A stretch of DNA of 64,000 bases, from positions 21,729 through 85,728 of the forward strand of contig NW_025936290.1 in the NCBI RefSeq assembly GCF_000764305.2. The letters are read 5' to 3'. Source of the DNA: Hyalella azteca (lineage: Eukaryota > Arthropoda > Malacostraca > Amphipoda > Hyalellidae). Under the pieces are notes generated by a model. It was not told where the DNA came from. It ran no database searches and saw only the letters and a list, made by a program, of their open reading frames with translations. Made by a program: the position numbers and the translations under genes. Position 1 is the stretch's first letter. Each line of letters opens with the position of its first letter. Below, one piece after another: positions 34,230-44,769 of this stretch.

Positions 34230-34336
34230 TATATTCTAGATTCTACGAACTGACGATGGAGCTGGACTCCGAAACGTTTTCTATAAAAATATGAATTTTT
34301 GTGGACTATTCTTTGCTTTTAAATTTTTAATCGACA
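34230..34336 (+). mobile_element. Penelope-like element terminus with hammerhead-ribozyme-like core
   Basis: CTGACGA (34250-34256) is followed by a stem, GGAG (34258-34261) with CTCC (34267-34270) around loop CTGGA, then GAAA (34271-34274). This matches the hammerhead consensus CUGANGA - helix II - GAAA. About 40 bp downstream, TTTTTGTGGACTATTCTTTG and CTTTTAAATTTTT match the terminal palindrome at 44532-44565 next to the PLE reverse transcriptase. PLEs are known to carry minimal hammerhead motifs in their pseudo-LTRs. Helix III would be very short (ACGT after GAA), as in the described dimer-acting PLE versions. Helix I pairing is weak by eye. Confidence 0.6.
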
Positions 34337-36850
34337 ATCTATGGTGTGAAAACAGCTAGATAATTACTTAATTATACTCTATTTTCTCTGAATGCGGTTA
34401 TTAACTCTTAAGAACTTCATTAGATGTTTTTTTCTAGGCAAGTTATTCTATATACTTGGCGATATAGGAGGTTCCTTCCCCAAATCAAACGTGGGCTGAG
34501 ACAGGATCTGGAGATTCAATTAGCTTGAGACCCGATTTAGTGCAGAGCCGTTGACGACGATATGAGCTTCGACTTGGTAGATATTGGGTCCTGGAGGATC
34601 AATATCAATTAAATATGTTTCATGTGAAGAAAAATCCTAAACCCTGAAATTTATTAAATATGGCGGAAGAAATCCCTAGGATATGGAATAAATGAAGTTA
34701 GGGAATTTGAGCTCAAAATCCAATACGGTATTTAATAAATTTGGGATATTTTCAAAATAAGAGACAAGTTAAAAAAGTTGTGATTGCATCACTTTTTATG
34801 CATTTTTAGTCCATCACGAAAATTAATTCAATAACTAAAATAAGAATAGAGAAACATTCGCGAAATTGCACAAAAGTGAAAAACCAAAGTTTATTCCAAA
34901 ACTACAATTTATTCTTAATTAATTTAATTTAAAAATTGTCTGGAATCCTTTACCATATAATGCCACATTTTTCAAAATAAGATTTCTGATACAAAGTCAC
35001 GCTGGATATTTCACTTCGGTGACCCTTAATTAATACATGAATACAAAGTTTTTCGCCATGGTAAATATTTTTTGCCTTGTTATTTGTCTGACAATTAATA
35101 AATCACTCAAACTTACCCCAATTTTTATGTGGATAAGATACCCATAAAACTCCTTACAAGAATAAGAAATCTTCAGTATCGAGGATACCCGAGCCTCGTA
35201 CCGAGGAACAAATGGCTTGTCACGAATGGACAACAAAACTGGCAATTTAACGCTCGCCTCTCCAAAGGACAAGGAGAACAACTTCGTCCATTTGTTTGCT
35301 TGTGGTCGCATTTCCAGGAATCGGTTTAATGAAAAACCGGCGTCGGTGGGGACATCGCTGGCGCCGATCAACTCAATTGCAATATAAGAACAACATTTGA
35401 TTTATCTTTGCTGAAACTTAAGTAAATGTAGTTATTTTCTCAGTGACGTTAATGTAAGCTGTCGATCTGTGAATTTTCAAATTAAAAAAACTGAATTATG
35501 ATCCAACATCGCTGTGTAGGTCAGCAGAGCGAGAGACACATATTTCCTTTAAAATTTCTAGGAAAAAGAGATAAAGGAATGAAGACCTGTATAACTTTTA
35601 ACCACGCAGTATCGATGCCGTCAAGATTAATTATGATTGGATTTGAAAAGCTATTATTAACGTGCCGTTCATCAGTCCACGGACAATAGAATAATTGGAT
35701 TCATATGCATTAAAACTATCTCTTACAGAAGGCATTACTATTATATAAAATCATACATGCAAAAAAAAAATAAATTAATAAGTTATTGGCACCGAATTCT
35801 TTCCGATGCTGTTTTCAGTACATGAATTAGTTAAGAAACCTTCAAGTTTTAGTGGTGGAAGTCTCCGGAGACATTATTCCCTTGCGTCGTCTGCGCAAGT
35901 CTGTTCAATCTTTGCAACTTGAATGGGGCTCACAATCTCCGCGCTGCAGCCTCTTCTATCACACTTCGATCTCACAGTAGCATGGATTTTGAAAGGCTGG
36001 GCCTTGCACTGTAAGTTCTAAATATTTAGTAACATATGCGAATAGATAAACGATGGAGGTTGAATATCTTCAAGCACGATGAGAGTCTACTACTATCGAA
36101 CGACTGAAGCTTTTTGTGACTGAAAAATGGTACTCATGCGAAAAGTTTTTTGTTGATAGATTATATTTTGAAAAGAGTGGTTGTATAGAATTTTTAGCCG
36201 GTAATTTTTAATTGTATGTATTACCCTTGCATAATCATGGTTGTTTCATTTGGGAATTTCAGCAAATATATCTCATTGACGTTCAAAAGTGCGATACACG
36301 TATAGATCAGTTGCCCTAATAGGTAAATACATCTTGTTTTATTCCTAGTCACGTGACAAGCGTTTATTTATCAGACATCATTTATCTAAGTAATTTTGAT
36401 ACACAAGTTACAGTTATCTCTTGATTGATCAAACGGTGTATGTTTAATACTGTGATGAATTATTCTGGTAAAATGTTTGCCAGGAAACATTGCTCGGTAA
36501 CAACTCCTCGCAATAATATTCATCAAAATACACGTTACTGTATCCAGCGTTCTAAGTAAACACTCACGGCACTCCAATCAGAAATTTATTTATTGATTTA
36601 GAATCATTTAATTACAAAATAAACATTCATTTAATTTCATACACTCGCACATTTCGGTTAAATTTCGTAAAAGTGCAATTGCGAACCCGAGAAAATGATT
36701 CGGATTGGCGGATGTGGGATATTTTTGGTCGTTTCAATTAAAAACTCAGCACAGTCCAATATTTATTTATTTAGATGATTTTATAAATTATTATTCAAAT
36801 AGTAAATATTTAGTAATTCCATTAATTGAATTTCATTTATTTATTTATCA
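34337..36850. other. Unassigned region; two opposing ORFs at 35.0-35.4 kb
   Basis: A GC-richer patch carries a 113-codon minus frame (35030-35371) and a 66-codon plus frame (35129-35329). Both look protein-like and neither has a recognised domain. At most one can be real. A further 63-codon minus frame (36386-36577) is unassigned. No RNA gene or array is seen. Confidence 0.4.
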
Positions 36851-37062
36851 GATATTCAGTTGCGGACCCACAAAGATGGATAGCGATGACCGATGTGTGT
36901 GTGTCTGGAGGCCACGGAGCGGAGCAAGACTCTTTTAAGCCTCAACTTGAGCCGCTCTTTACGCCCCTGAACTTTAAACGTGATCTAATTTCTAAATTAA
37001 GCGAGAGAACAGCAAAGAATTTAAAGCGGTCACTTCGAGTCTGTGGATTAATTTTACGATGA
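36851..37062 (+). CDS. Candidate terminal exon (tentative)
   Basis: A pyrimidine-rich stretch ending TTTATTTATTTATCAG near 36850 resembles a 3' splice site. The frame downstream is open for about 70 codons to TGA at 37060-37062, with a basic amphipathic-looking end (RDLISKLSERTAKNLKRSL). The upstream part of the frame, before the acceptor, is AT-rich filler. No family is recognised. Confidence 0.2.
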
Positions 37063-38608
37063 AGTTGTTTTCGATTCTCTAAATGACATTCATTATATGA
37101 ATTTAAAAGTGAACTTAGTTAAATCAATTATTGAATTCTATTATTAATGTAGGTCATCCTTGTAAGTCAATTCCGAGCTCATTGTGCTGAAAATTATTCA
37201 ATCTTCGAAAATATTCGAAAGCCTTTAGTGTTTTCTTTTCTACTGCTAATTAAGAATATTTTGATTCAAATATTGCAATCATCCGTAAAAAGAATTTTTC
37301 AGAAAAGGATATAACGGAGAACTAGAAGTAATGATCCCATGCTTGGAAGTTACAGTATGTTTTGTCATACTTATGTCGTTAACATCAAAGTCAAGTAACC
37401 AAAAATTGTTTTGGTTATTCTCATCAATTTTGCACGTATTTTGGGCGCTGAAGCAAGAGAACATTGCAAAGAAATTAGAACTCAAAATTTGTCGGGAGTT
37501 CGCAGTCGATGAAAAAGTGCAAACAGTTTTTCAGCAACTCCGAATAAAAAATTCATCTCCAAAATGTAGAATATTTTTGAAATGCAAACTTACAAATGGA
37601 TTTTATAAAATCTAATGTTTGAGTTAGGCTCGTAGATCAGACTACGAATATCTTAAACGACTTATAACTAATTAAAAGTTAATCAAAAGTAAAACGAATC
37701 ATCGACAATGTTGTGGACAGTTGTATGAGAAAATCAACAATCGAGGTTATAAAAGCATTAAGGGACATATTATTCTTTATTTCAAGCTTTAGGTTATCTT
37801 CCTAAAAATTTGAGAACAGTAACTGAAGAGATAGATAACCGAATAAAAATTGTATTATGTAGTTTGACATTATTTAGTTCAACAGTGAAGATGTGCATAA
37901 CAATGAGGAAAAATCACCACTGTCAGCTTCATAGGGAGATAGTCATGGGGATAACAGGGATGATGGAGAATTAAAAAAAATTCACATTTATATTAATAAA
38001 AAATCCACAATTTTAAGTTTGAGAGCGACGTTTGAAATGGACGCTTGAAATGCTACTTATTGTCGCAAGTGTACCAAGAAGAGCCTCACATGGTGGAAAA
38101 ACTGCCTTTAGTATGTTTCAGCAAGAACATTTCGTTTGAAAATTACATTTTATGGAAACATTGTCTTCTTTTATTGCAAGCGGCATTTCGCGGAATTGCT
38201 TTTACAATTCTTCATGAAAATTATTCAAGTGATGTCATAGTCAACACAGTAACATGACTTGCCGAGGACCGTGACGATCTGCCTTCAAGAGAATGCAGGT
38301 TGCTTCTGGTTCAGACACGCACATTTTTTTCAGCAGGCACTCTGCACGGAATTTTTATTTTGCATAATGAAATACGCAATAATATTGGTGAAAAATTGGC
38401 CTTATGCTGTCCAGAATGTGAAGAAATTGTGTTTTATATTACTATGGAACTCTGCAAAGTGAAAAACTTGATTTAAACCCTATCATATTTTTAAATTTTC
38501 AAGTGAAATAATATATTAGCACGTTTTAAAACTTTTAATTCATATCTATCAAAATGTTATGCATACACAAAAATATTCAAGCCAATTCTTCGACTAAACG
38601 AATTTTAA
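37063..38608. other. Unassigned AT-rich region
   Basis: Overlapping ORFs of 67-94 codons (37279-37615, 38045-38462) have no recognised motifs. Confidence 0.45.
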
Positions 38609-38803
38609 TTCGTCTATATCCGGACCAATGAAGAAGTAAAGCCCACAGTTCCAACTTGCAGCGGAGGTCACTTCACTTGCCAGCACTGGCGTAAAAAAGT
38701 CTTGATCGTGCGCTCACCGACTACCCCAAAAGCCTGCAAAAATTGGAATTTTCTCCCATTGGCGCGATTCGGCCATAAAAGGAAGCGCGGAAGTGCAAGT
38801 TAG
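38609..38803 (+). CDS. 64-codon open frame upstream of promoter-like motif (tentative)
   Basis: Open after TAA (38606-38608) to TAG (38801-38803) with no early ATG. The translation has four Cys/His-containing turns (CSGGHFTCQHW) and a basic tail (FGHKRKRGS). It overlaps the TATA-like motif at 38774, so this frame and the promoter interpretation compete. No family is recognised. Confidence 0.15.
   Translation, partial: FVYIRTNEEVKPTVPTCSGGHFTCQHWRKKVLIVRSPTTPKACKNWNFLPLARFGHKRKRGSAS
38750..38782 (+). promoter_or_regulatory. Candidate core promoter: inverted CCAAT, E2F-like site, TATA-like box
   Basis: In a CpG-containing GC-rich patch, ATTGG (inverted CCAAT) merges with TTGGCGCG, an E2F-like site, followed by CATAAAAGG (38774-38782). 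A start site would fall near 38800-38810. The next ATG (38849) lies in a strong context, CGAAATGG. The patch contrasts with AT-rich DNA on both sides. Confidence 0.35.
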
Positions 38804-38848
38804 CGGCGGTCGTTGAGCAGATAGCTCAGGGATTGCCGGCAGAGCGAA

Positions 38849-38956
38849 ATGGCTCAAACCCAGCGGCCTTTCAATGGGTCACGTCGTTCCAAAAATTTCA
38901 GCCAGAATTTTTCTTCATTGGTCGCTGGCGGCTTCATGAAGACACTTGAACGATGA
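38849..38956 (+). CDS. Candidate 35-codon ORF downstream of the promoter-like patch
   Basis: ATG at 38849 (context GCGAAATGG) opens 35 codons ending TGA (38954-38956). The peptide is basic and Ser/Asn/Phe-rich (SRRSKNFSQNFSSLVAGG). It could be a small protein or the first exon of a longer gene, though I see no strong GT donor before the stop. No homologue is recognised. Its placement about 70 bp after a TATA-like box gives it more support than other short frames here. Confidence 0.25.
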   Translation: MAQTQRPFNGSRRSKNFSQNFSSLVAGGFMKTLER

Positions 38957-39024
38957 CCGTACAGCAAGAAACAAGAAAATCGTCGTGCTAGACTTGCTCG
39001 GTTGTGCGACCAGTGAAGCTATAC

Positions 39025-39262
39025 AGTTCTAAAAAAGTAAATGTGCGAAAATTTATCTAAATTATTTCCTTAAGGATACATGAAGAGTTTTAGGATTCAA
39101 GTGGAAATCAATAACAAACGTTAAACAACTTATTGTTTGTTACAGTTGTAAAAAATTAAATGCGCGAGCATTTATCTGAATTATTTCCTTATGGATACAT
39201 GAAGAATTTCAGAATTTAAGTGGAAATCAATAACGAACGTTAAACAACTTATTGTTCATTAT
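39025..39262. repeat. Tandem duplication, two ~119-bp units
   Basis: Shared blocks include AAATGYGCGARMATTTATCT, ATTATTTCCTTAWGGATACA, TGAAGARTTTYAGRATT and AACGTTAAACAACTTATTGT. The last block starts at 39119 and 39238. Confidence 0.88.
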
Positions 39263-39625
39263 TTATAAGTGTTGCCTGAAGGCATTTCGCTCCCAATGCC
39301 TTTTAATTACTTGACTCTAAGATATTTATCAAAATTCAATATAATCATAATAACGTCGGCGCGGAAGAAGGGACCCAGCTGCTTCAATCATTATATTTTC
39401 ACAATACCAAAGTTTGAGTGCCGCATTAAATTCACAGGGAGACGAGTTTTGCTCGAAATGTCTTTGCCGTTCATTGTGAGTCTGGCTGGAGCACAGGAAA
39501 TGATTAACGTTGAAGTCTTCCCGCTTTAATTTTCAGCGAATTTTTCATGTAATCTCAGTCAACTTCTGCGTTGTTCTCAATTAACTTATTTGATCAAAAC
39601 TTTGAAAATTTTTTAAACAAAAGCA
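39263..39625. other. Unassigned; 86-codon plus frame
   Basis: A frame at 39269-39529 has a hydrophobic middle and an acidic end but no recognised domain. It begins in the tail of the 119-bp duplication. Confidence 0.35.
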
Positions 39626-39850
39626 ATGCAAATCACATCTCGGCAGGACCACTGTTGTACGCAGCTTGCAGCAGTCGCAGTCTTGACGCTGCGTATGGTC
39701 ACGTCTGAATTTGTTTGGCGTCCACTCCACGAGTGTCGTCCTCTATTCGACGCTCTGCTGAAAGCCTCCGCCTTCCTGTCTAATAGACAAACTTTGAAAG
39801 CCGTTTCGAATGCAAGACTATTCATTTTCAATGGCTCTGAAATTAGGTAG
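39626..39850 (+). CDS. Candidate 74-codon ORF / 5' exon
   Basis: ATG at 39626 opens 74 codons to TAG (39848-39850), in a GC-richer patch. Residues 15-25 (LAAVAVLTLRMV) are hydrophobic, though weak for a signal peptide. The C-terminal half reads like a globular protein (LFDALLKASAFLSNRQTLKA). The end, ATTAG|GTAGGA, is a possible splice donor that would bypass the stop. An opposing 72-codon minus frame (39613-39831) overlaps. No family is recognised. Confidence 0.22.
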   Translation: MQITSRQDHCCTQLAAVAVLTLRMVTSEFVWRPLHECRPLFDALLKASAFLSNRQTLKAVSNARLFIFNGSEIR

Positions 39851-40969
39851 GAAAATTCTTTGTATAAAATCCTCGAAAGCTCATCTGAATGAAGCTTCGA
39901 GCTCTTGAGAATCTGTTTCTTATCGTAAAATTCTTCCCAAGCTTTTTAAATATCGGACTATGTCCCTTGGTAATAATCACGATTAATATTTCAATTCATG
40001 CAGTTTTCTGGCTCTATTACGTAAACATTCACTCAACAGCGATCGTAAAGCAATAACGATCGTAAACGATTGCAGCTCGTTCATTAGAGCTCTGATTGGA
40101 AGCAGCTGTGAGCAACGCGTGTGTTCAAAGATGGAACGTACGACAAACTGCGATACGCGATAAAGCGATATTGGAAACACATTGCCCATTTTAGAGCATC
40201 CAAGTTCAGTTCGCAGCAGAAACTTTTCCCGTGCGGAAATCGATCGATGATTTCCGCTGCAAGAATTTCTCTTATGCGAGTTTAGTTTGCAGGGCTGATG
40301 TCTACCGTAAAACGAAGTTTCCATGCATTTTTGTTCATCAGAATAGGAAATGATAGACCAACGAGACGCCTCATATGCATACGCTAAAAAATGTTGGTCA
40401 TATTGTCACAGTTTGGCCGCTAAAGAGCTTTCAGTGTTACGTTCGCTCTCTGTATGTGCTATTGGTAAGAAATATGCTATCCAAATGACGTTACTAGGCC
40501 GTATTAGCTAGGCTTAACCGTGACAGTTGTGTTGCTCACAGTACATTATACATTTCTCTATTCGATCAATTAATTAACCAATCAAATTTTTGGAAAACAC
40601 GATAATTTAATTACTTCAATGCTATTTAATTACTTCAATGCTATAGACGAGCCTCGGTAAAAACTTCGACGTGCAGCTTTCTCGTCAGACGTGTAATTAC
40701 AGAAGATATTGATGGCTATTGACGCATGATGCAGTATTGACGAACTCAACAGCATCCAGCTCAAAACTCACATCATCGACACCATAGCTGGAATTTTCAG
40801 AAGTACTGACGAATAAAATATCTCCAAACCACATATATAACTATATATTTACACATATATAAAATATGTGCTTGTTAAAAATATGTAACAATCCAAGTAA
40901 AACCAAACAATTTTATATGGTTTTATTCAATGAACATCGCCTTGTTATGTGCTATCCATATTAGGAATG
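39851..40969. other. Unassigned
   Basis: A 113-codon minus frame (39983-40324) is not recognised. CAATAACGATCGTAAACGAT-type short repeats lie near 40050. No RNA gene seen. Confidence 0.4.
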
Positions 40970-41109
40970 CTACACTCAGATAAATCAGTGCGCCATTGTG
41001 CGGTACATCCTAAACCAAATTTGCCACCCCAAAAAAGCCATATCAGTGATAAGTGCAAAACGTATGCCACAAATTTGACAATATGACCCTTTCAATTATC
41101 CGAGTGTAG
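40970..41109. mobile_element. MITE-like family, copy 5 (complete, 140 bp)
   Basis: Terminal inverted repeats CTACACTCAGATAA (left) and TTATCCGAGTGTAG (right) match at 13 of 14 positions. The interior matches copies 1 and 4. It has no coding capacity. Target-site duplication is unclear, so the superfamily cannot be set. Confidence 0.75.
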
Positions 41110-41794
41110 AGTTGGCAATGTTGATTCATGTGTGCTGATGTCAATCAGTTCACCTGACAGCGACCATCACTCAGCACTTCATTAGCAGCACGGGGCATGA
41201 ATGCGGCAAATGAACCCGTCCAATTAGCCCTAAAATGAACCCTAGCGCCGGGTTCTGCCGTAAAATGCCATTGAAATTGAAGGGCTTTTCAGATCAGGTA
41301 ATTGTGGACACAATAACTCTTGAATAGTTTTCCGACATTTTAATTTGATCGGAGCTCACAGTTCGTGATTAGAGTTATCGAGTTTTTTTCTCGTGGTATG
41401 ATCATTTATGCAATTGAAATGAATCATGAAGCACCTTCCTAATACAGATAACAAGCAAAATAGATGGCATAATTTTTTAATTTATGGTTTGGTTTTAGTT
41501 TTTCTAAAATATAAGATTTTTAATCAATGGACACAATTAATAAAGTTTCCTATTCAATGTAAGCATAAATTGCTGAGTTTGTAAGTCGTATTCATTGAAC
41601 AAGAAACATTAAACGGATAGCGGCCGTTCAAATGCAAATTTGAGTTTATCTTTCGAAAAATTGTTGCACAAAATAATATAAGAATGCGTGAACAAAATCT
41701 AACTTCAAAGATGGCCTTTTAGTTCACTCAGTGAATAGTTACTGCAGCGGGAGGTTATTATGACCAATTACAGTTGGATGTTGAAAGCTTATAT
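41110..41794. other. Unassigned
   Basis: No supported feature. Confidence 0.4.
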
Positions 41795-41990
41795 TTAATC
41801 AGACATAAATTGAATGTTTGAAGTTTAATGTTGAACCGTAATTAAATGGAATTATAAAAGTTTACTATTTAAGCAAACATAAATTGAATGTTTAAAGTTT
41901 AATGTTGAACCGAAATTAATTAGAATTATAAAAGTTTAATATTTAAGCAAACATAAATTAAATGTTTAAAGTTTAATGCTGAACTGAATA
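41795..41990. repeat. 74-bp tandem repeat, ~2.7 units
   Basis: CATAAATTGAATGTTTRAAG begins at 41804, 41878 and 41952, and each is followed by TTTAATGTTGAACCG. Differences are few. Confidence 0.9.
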
Positions 41991-42154
41991 TATATACGAA
42001 GCAGAATTAATAGAGAGTTCTGTGAGAAAACGAAGCACTGAGCAAAAATGTGCATAATTTTTAGGCTTAGCCGACTTCTGGAAATGTCATGGCATTTACA
42101 TGATATTAAGCAAGTTCGTGAATTATTTATGAGTATATTTTTAAATCATGAGTA

Positions 42155-42585
42155 AATGGATGCCGATATAATTCACGAGTAAATTATTGATGCCGGTGTA
42201 ATTCAGGAGTGGATTGATGCCGGTATAATTCATGAGTAAATTGATGCCGGTATAATTCATGATTAGATTGATGCCGGTATAATTAATGAGTAAATTATTG
42301 ATGCCGGTATAATTAATGAGTAAATTGATGCCGGTATAATTCATGAGTAAATTGATGCCGGTATAATTCATGAGTAAATTGATGCCGGTATAATTCATGA
42401 GTAGATTGATGATGCCGGTATAATTCATGAGTAGATTGATGCCGGTATAATTCAATATTAGATTGATGCCGGTATAATTCATGAGTAAATTGATGCCGAG
42501 ATAATTAATGAGTAAATTGATGCCGAGATAATTAATGAGTAAATTGATGCCGAGATAATTAATGAGTAAATTGATGCATATTATA
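42155..42585. repeat. 27-bp minisatellite (GCCGGTATAATTCATGAGTA), ~16 units
   Basis: Unit GCCGGTATAATTCATGAGTA followed by AATTGAT. The last three units share a distinct GCCGAGATAATTAATGAGTA variant, showing directional spread of a sub-type. As a nine-codon unit it keeps a 113-codon minus frame open (MNYTGINLL repeats), which I regard as non-coding. Confidence 0.95.
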
Positions 42586-43080
42586 CTGTCATGACTAAGC
42601 TAATTGTCAAGCCATCAATATTCCTTCACAATTATTATACTATTAAGAAAAAAGGTCATGCGTGTTTCTTCATTAATTCGTAATTTGGTTATCATATTTA
42701 TCGTCATTCATATTTTATGTCTCAAAATGAGTAATGAGGGAGGTAAATAATATATTATAAAGACCATCATATGCATCATCAGAGACATCATAAAGACCAT
42801 CATCATATCATAATATGTGGTCTTATTCCATCATACCGGAAACTTTCTTAGTATAATAACGAAATTAGTGCTAAATTGTGTATCGAAGTCCTCCATTGGC
42901 GACTGCTTGAAATCCTCGACAGAACAAATTCTCTGTGTTATTTTCTAGTAATTTGCTTTTTAACAACAGGCTTGAATACTTTAATTATTGGTAATATCAA
43001 TTAAGAATAGGTAAAGTGAAATTAATAATAGGTAATATCAAATTAATAATTGGTATATATGATACAAATTATTTACAAAA
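42586..43080. other. Unassigned AT-rich spacer
   Basis: CATCATAAAGACCATCAT and AATTAATAATAGGTAATATC-type short repeats are seen. Nothing else. Confidence 0.5.
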
Positions 43081-43160
43081 GGTGCATATAGGTGCTACGT
43101 GCCCAAGTGAGCCACCTATAATTTGAACAAAATAACCAACTAAATTTTCTGCGTGATACT
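43081..43160. mobile_element. MITE-like family fragment, copy 6 (right part)
   Basis: GGTGCTACGTGC...AATTTGAACAAAAT...TTTTCTGCGTGATAC aligns with copy 1 (GTGCTACGTGC...TTTGGACAATAT...TTTTCTGAGTGTAGC). It is diverged and lacks the left end. Confidence 0.5.
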
Positions 43161-43397
43161 GCAAAGTGTCCCTAAGAGTTCTTATGTCGTTGAATTCATT
43201 TCGGTTTCGTACTCTCCGACCCAAAAGAGGAAGCAAGTCTGTCCCTAGCTAAATCACGGCCGCCTGCGCTTTTTATGATCAATAAACTCATAACGACTGT
43301 TGTCCGAGCTTCAAGTTTTCAAGCAACGAAACGGGACCGTGAAGCAGACGTCGTTCTTCTTGTACCCGATAAAAGGCGCACATTTAAGAAAATTAAT

Positions 43398-44173
43398 AAT
43401 TTAAAAGCAAAGAAAACGCCAAGAAAATGTTGAAAAGTGACTTCGTGGAAGTCACTAGCCCTATCTCTAAAACCATTTTGAAAATTGAAGATCAAATTAA
43501 TAACTTCATTCGTAAACTTAAAGATACCTCCGCCCTTGCCTCAGAAACTTTGTCTAAACTTCACGTTTCGGGTTCGTGCCCGGGCATATTGTACGGCCTT
43601 CCTAAGATTCATAAGCCTGATTTCGATGCGAAATTTCAATTTAGACCAATTTTTGCTGCGTATAATACCCCGAGCTTTAGCATAGCTAAATTTTTGGTTC
43701 CCGTTTTGAATTGTCTAACTACTAACCAGTTTACTGTTGATAATACGTACTCCTTTGTCGACCGTTTGAAAGATTTTACCGATGTTCAGCACCTGACTAT
43801 GGCTTCATTCGATGTGGAAAATTTGTTCACTAATATTCCTCTTGCAGAAACTATTGAAATCTGCCTCAACTCTTTGTTCAAGGATGTGAATGATCTGGTG
43901 ATCGGTCTTAACCGCAATCTTTTCAAAAAGATTTTAGAATTATCCGTCATGAACTCTTTTTTCATTTTCGCTGGTAAACTTTATAAGCAAGTTGATGGTT
44001 TAGGAATGGGCCTTCCACTTGGTCCCACACTCGCTAACATTTTCATGTGCTTTCATGAAGTTTCTTGGTTGGCCGATTGTCCCATTGATTTTAAACCGAT
44101 TTTTTATAATAGGTATATTGATGATACAACAAAAACAAATTTTTATTCGATCCCGTTACCAGATGAGACGTAA
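43398..44173 (+). pseudogene. Penelope-like element reverse transcriptase, 5'- and 3'-truncated
   Basis: A frame open from 43400 (first ATG 43427) to TAA at 44171-44173. It encodes the finger and palm part of a PLE-type RT: YGLPKIHK (about residue 56), a PIFAAYNTPS segment, the first catalytic Asp in ASFDVENLFTNIPL (about 125), the GLGMGLPLGPTLANIFMC block (about 195) and the second catalytic pair in YNRYIDDTT (about 230). It then departs from the family: about a dozen unrelated residues and a stop replace the thumb, and no GIY-YIG endonuclease domain follows. The N-terminal region before the fingers is also missing. Both catalytic Asp sites are intact. RT copies RNA into DNA in the nucleus during PLE retrotransposition; this copy cannot be autonomous. 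Confidence 0.88.
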
Positions 44174-44487
44174 ATAACTTTACACAGTGACTGACAATAC
44201 CGGTCGCTGGAGTAAATATTTTCAGATAAAATTCAAGTATTCCACATCAAATGTAAATATATTCAGGACATATTATCGGAACAAAATAAATATCATTCCC
44301 TGTTGTGGACGCGTCAAAAGGATAGAGTAAGATTCTTACATGGTGCAGCCTGTGCATGTAGCAGCATTTGATGTGAATGATAACATTATTTTGATGAGAC
44401 TAATTCTGAAATTTATTCAGATTCCTGCAAATTCATGGAAGCAGCTGCACTTCATGACCGGACTGAGCAAAAAAGTAAAGAAATTTC
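44174..44487. other. Sequence between PLE RT remnant and terminal palindrome
   Basis: Probably decayed PLE or post-insertion sequence. No frame continuing the thumb or endonuclease domain is visible. Confidence 0.4.
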
Positions 44488-44565
44488 TAAGAATTTAAAA
44501 GCAAAGAAAAGTCCACAAAAATTCATATGATTTTTTGTGGACTTTTCTTTGCTTTTAAATTCTTA
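44488..44565. repeat. PLE terminal palindrome (34-bp perfect arms)
   Basis: Arms 44488-44521 and 44532-44565 are exact inverted copies containing TTTAAAAGCAAAGAAAAGTC and CACAAAAA, separated by TTCATATGAT. The same motif, in one orientation, precedes the RT at 43398-43416 (AATTTAAAAGCAAAGAAAA) and ends the hammerhead-bearing terminus at 34.3 kb. Head-to-head pseudo-LTR pieces are a known outcome of PLE insertion. Confidence 0.85.
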
Positions 44566-44769
44566 TTTAATTTGCGATTTAAGCAAACAAGTGATATAAA
44601 TTCATTAAAGAAATTTCCATATGTATTCCTTTTTTCAATGCAAAGGGGCTTAATTTTTTAAATGGAAGAAACAAATTTTCTACAATTAACGTATATATTG
44701 GAAAATATTGTCGTCTGGATGGTAAAGCAGTTAAGGTTATACCGCTCTTTCACGGATAAGTTAACTATA

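Noticed and set aside
35030..35371. 113-codon minus-strand gene
   Set aside because: An equally plausible plus ORF overlaps it, and no family, promoter or splice evidence favours either.
38819..38870. tRNA gene (TAGCTCAG...GGCAGAGC resembles a D-arm)
   Set aside because: No B box or T-arm follows at the right distance and no acceptor stem pairs.
42141..42482. 113-codon MNYTGINLL repeat protein
   Set aside because: The frame is open only because the unit is 27 bp. It has no unique flanking domains, and variants do not preserve residues.
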